A stretch of DNA of 64,000 nt from positions 372,001-436,000 of the forward strand of contig JADPYG010000088.1 in the NCBI GenBank assembly GCA_017654735.1, given 5' to 3'. This DNA is from Vishniacozyma victoriae. Taxonomy: Eukaryota; Basidiomycota; Tremellomycetes; Tremellales; Bulleribasidiaceae. Under the pieces are notes generated by a model. That model was not told where the DNA came from, made no database searches, and worked only from the letters and a program-made list of their open reading frames with translations. This document shows, piece after piece, positions 61,393-64,000 of this stretch (positions are counted from its first letter, which is position 1; each line of letters opens with the position of its first letter). The translations under genes were made by a program, and so were the position numbers.

Positions 61393-63490
61393 GTTGATAT
61401 GTTATGCAGTGGACAGTATAGACTAAGGGTCTCTCTCGACTCGTATCAATCTGCTCTGCTCATTGATTGATTGGTGATAAGCGAGATTGTAGATAGTGTA
61501 TCAACTAGTAAAATACCACGTCATACAACTCTTGTGCCTATGTCTGTCATGGCGGCCAAGGAGCTTCTGTTATCAATGCTTATCCTCATCTATTCAGAAT
61601 GCCCGCCAGTTTCATTGATCCGAGAAGCCTTTGCTCACAGTGCCAGCGACATACCTACAACTACTACCAATGAAGCGTTTAGAGGGTCTATGCCGCTTCT
61701 TCCACAGTGATAGCCCCTTCCTGTTAGCGATAACACCTGGACATGTGGCCAATGAGATATGAGAAGGATGGCATGTTCCACATAGCTTGTTTAGAAAATC
61801 ATCTTCCGATAGAGATCTGCTTCCAAGCTATGTTTATGCTCTTTCATTACCGAAGCCTTTCATCTACCGCTTCTACAGTAATCCATGAGCCACCTTTACA
61901 CACCTTCTGGGTTGTCGTACTGACATGACTTGTGCTCCCTTTTCGTCCACTTTGATCACTGTTGAGCCTTCGAAACTGATTTCAATTCAGTCGAAAATCA
62001 TCGATGCCGTGGATGTGACAGACACTGTGACGAGAGGTCAGTAACAACAGCTTACGTGAAGCGCGCTGGCTGTAGTATTCGATGGCAAAGTTGGACGAGA
62101 TTGCGAGTTTGAGGTCCTCTCGGGCTTGGCTCAGTGTAGCCCTGACCACTCATTGCTTCAGATTGTCATTCTCGACTTCGATCGCAGTGAGGAGCCTGCT
62201 TTCATACGTGGATATAGTGGTTATACAGGTTATGGTAGAGAGCATGGATTGCGGCTTTGTACAGCTGGCGGATTCGGATGGTCTCGCAAATCATGATTTC
62301 GGAGACTGATGATCACTCATGCCTGCCAGGGCTGACAAGCAGCCGCTGTTACTGGTCCACTTTAAACCTGCAGACGATCGCCAGAAGTATACAAAGCGCA
62401 TGATCTAATTGTTGCATACATAGCAGTTGGATCCCAAGCCTCTCTCCCTCAATCAGATAGCTCAAACCATTGCCCATCAGCCCTGATGGTGAGTTCGGTG
62501 GCATCATCGTTGGCCTTCGGGATCAACTTGCAATTCAAGCCACCGACCAACCAGTTACGTGTGGGTCGTAAGCTCAATGATACCACATCTTCCTGCGGCA
62601 GCGGGTGTTTATGCTGCATCCCTCCTCCACCGCCTTGAAATCGCTCAAGCTCGGCTTTGGTCACAACTCCGGCTGAACTGCATTGGTTAAATTACGTTGT
62701 GGCGACAGCGATAATTTCGTTGGCGGTCAGAACATCAATCATCGGCGGGACTCGTTCGGTACCCTTCTCAGCAAGGCGCCGAATGGCAAGGTCTATTTTC
62801 GCTCATCGTCGGTCCCATCATTGAGGTGCACCAAATCGGGCACGGAAGCAGGCTACACTCCAAATACAGATCGGAGCTAGACCGGAGGGGGGGTGATTCG
62901 TGTACTCAGTAGCCCAGCCTGGAGCACCGAAGGGTCACTGGGATACGCTGAAATGGCGCATGATTTCCACCGCTCCGAGGCCTTGACAAAACCGACAGCT
63001 GATACCCAGTCGTGATAGATCTAATTCAATACGCCGAAAATTGCGCGCCAATCCCTTTCCGCCCCGATCTTTGTCGAACTCACAGACACCGGTTTCAGTG
63101 TGACGTAGACGTTCGACGCACTCATGTCCTGCATCACATGTATAGGACCGATGAGGGGTCTATCCTTAGGCCGGACCGATGGCATGTCTAAAAACAGCCC
63201 ATCCAGCTCCTCCACCGCGAACATGTCTGGCTTGGCATTGGTCCGGGTCGGCGAAAGTGCCAGGGTGAGATTCCACTAATTACTCATATGATCCCGTCTG
63301 CCGACCCCCGGACGAATCCCCGCAGGCGCCATCAGGCACCCCCCGATTCCGGATTCCGTCGTGGAATCGCATATAACGCGCTAGCCCGGGATGCCGCTGA
63401 CATCTCCCCACTCTCTAATCAGCACGCTCAAAGTCTGGAGCGTTCTTCAAGGATTTGAAACATACTACTTGACCAGGCATTTCCGCAGGT
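61393..63490. other. 2.1-kb stretch without a clear gene; possible decayed minus-strand gene
   Basis: No intact gene is recognised. On the minus strand, three protein-like stretches lie in order: 63,226-63,021 (PDMFAVEELDGLFLDMPSVR), about 62,800-62,698 (IDLAIRRLAEKGTERVPPMI), and 62,664-62,449 (LSLRPTRNWLVGGLNCKLIP). In-frame stops separate them and ordinary introns do not join them. They may be a decayed gene or chance. The 61.4-62.4 kb part holds only short frames on both strands. The right end carries the promoter of the sugar-transporter gene (ATATAA near 63,370). Confidence 0.4.
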
Positions 63491-64000
63491 ATGGATACCG
63501 AAGCTGCAGTTGCCCGGCTCCGGGCCTCCTTGGTAGGCAAACAAGGTCTACAAGGTTTATGGGCGAACAAACGCCTGATGTGGATTGCCGTCGTAATAGC
63601 GTAAGTCACTCCGTCACTATATGATGTACATCCACTGACTGATGGCAGTTTGGCTGGTATTAACTGTAGGCTCGTTGGTTCAACCTAAGCCCTCTGCTCA
63701 CGAACTTTCAGACGGTTATGAACAAGGCTCATACGCTCAAGTCCTCGTCATGCGAAGCTTTTCCAATTCGGCTGCTTTCGGTACTTCTAGACCATCGATT
63801 ACGCAGACGAGCCATTGCTGACGCGATAGGCCAAATCTCATCTGATCCCAGTCTTAAAGGATGGACAGTCAGCATCTTGCCCCTGGGCGTGAGTGACGGT
63901 TACGGAAGGGCGAATCGTCAGCTGACGCGCTGATAGGGCTGGCTAGGTGCTTTGCTTAACGGATACGCCATTAACAGATTGGGCCGGCGAGGGGCTATCT
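63491..64000 (+). CDS. MFS sugar transporter, 5' part (runs off window)
   Basis: Start of a sugar-porter family transporter, truncated by the window edge. Splicing gives MDTEAAVARLRASLVGKQGL, WANKRLMWIAVVIALADGYE, QGSYAQVLVMRSFSNSAAFG, QISSDPSLKGWTVSILPLGG and WLGALLNGYAINRLGRRGAI. The GYEQG element after span 1, the KGWxVSILxLGGWLGALLNG segment and the NRLGRRGAI loop are hallmarks of fungal hexose/polyol porters. Introns are 63,601-63,648, 63,657-63,711, one near 63,782-63,829 and one near 63,891-63,937. The second exon is only 8 nt (63,649-63,656) and is needed to keep the frame. The ATG at 63,491 is the best start, though an upstream exon is possible. Substrate cannot be told. Confidence 0.82.

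Overview
The window looks like nuclear DNA of a basidiomycete yeast of the Cryptococcus/Kwoniella (Tremellomycetes) type. Genes are dense and lie on both strands. Nearly all are split by many introns of about 40-60 nt with GTRNGT-like donors, a CTGAC/CTAAC/CTGAT branch site close to the acceptor, and AG. Housekeeping proteins read out cleanly only after these introns are removed. No rRNA, tRNA, CRISPR array, plasmid origin or intact transposon was recognised. Gene models were spliced by eye, so starts, stops and main domains are firmer than every exon edge.

Layout. 0.6-11.5 kb: RPS14 (uS11), BRF1 (TFIIIB), UBA2 (SUMO E1), a tandem pair of LURP-one-related genes, a Mediator-18-like gene and ATP11. 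11.9-17.2 kb: a large chromodomain-like protein. 17.6-29.3 kb: DGAT2-type acyltransferase, Atg22-like vacuolar transporter, a PQ-loop membrane protein, an unknown proline-rich protein and a Ccc2-type copper ATPase. 29.5-36.6 kb: dipeptidyl aminopeptidase (DPP IV family), AP-2 sigma, COX23, an SLC66A2-like PQ-loop protein and QCR7. 36.8-40.3 kb: a gene-poor accessory stretch with three short unrecognised genes, one with a convincing +1 frame break. 40.7-45.9 kb: mL59 and ATP2 from a shared divergent promoter, then a serine-rich unknown. 46.5-51.4 kb: two tandem paralogues of an unrecognised multi-domain family. 51.5-57.6 kb: a very large RING-PH-vWA protein resembling the Far1/Ste5 pheromone-scaffold family. 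58.2-61.4 kb: ARG5,6. 61.4-63.5 kb: a 2 kb stretch without a clear gene, then the first exons of an MFS sugar transporter that runs off the right edge.

Five genes serve mitochondrial energy or translation functions (ATP11, COX23, QCR7, mL59, ATP2). Atp11 is the assembly chaperone of the F1 beta subunit encoded by ATP2, about 30 kb away. Several neighbours are packed tail-to-tail with about 80 bp between stops (DGAT2/Atg22; SLC66A2-like/QCR7), and several pairs share short divergent promoters (MED18-like/ATP11, COX23/SLC66A2-like, mL59/ATP2).

The best candidate for something undescribed is the 46.5-51.4 kb pair. Both proteins share an N-terminal domain, a low-complexity linker and a roughly 170-residue C-terminal repeat unit. 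The unit occurs twice in the first gene and once in the second, with an intron at the same place and phase in all three copies.
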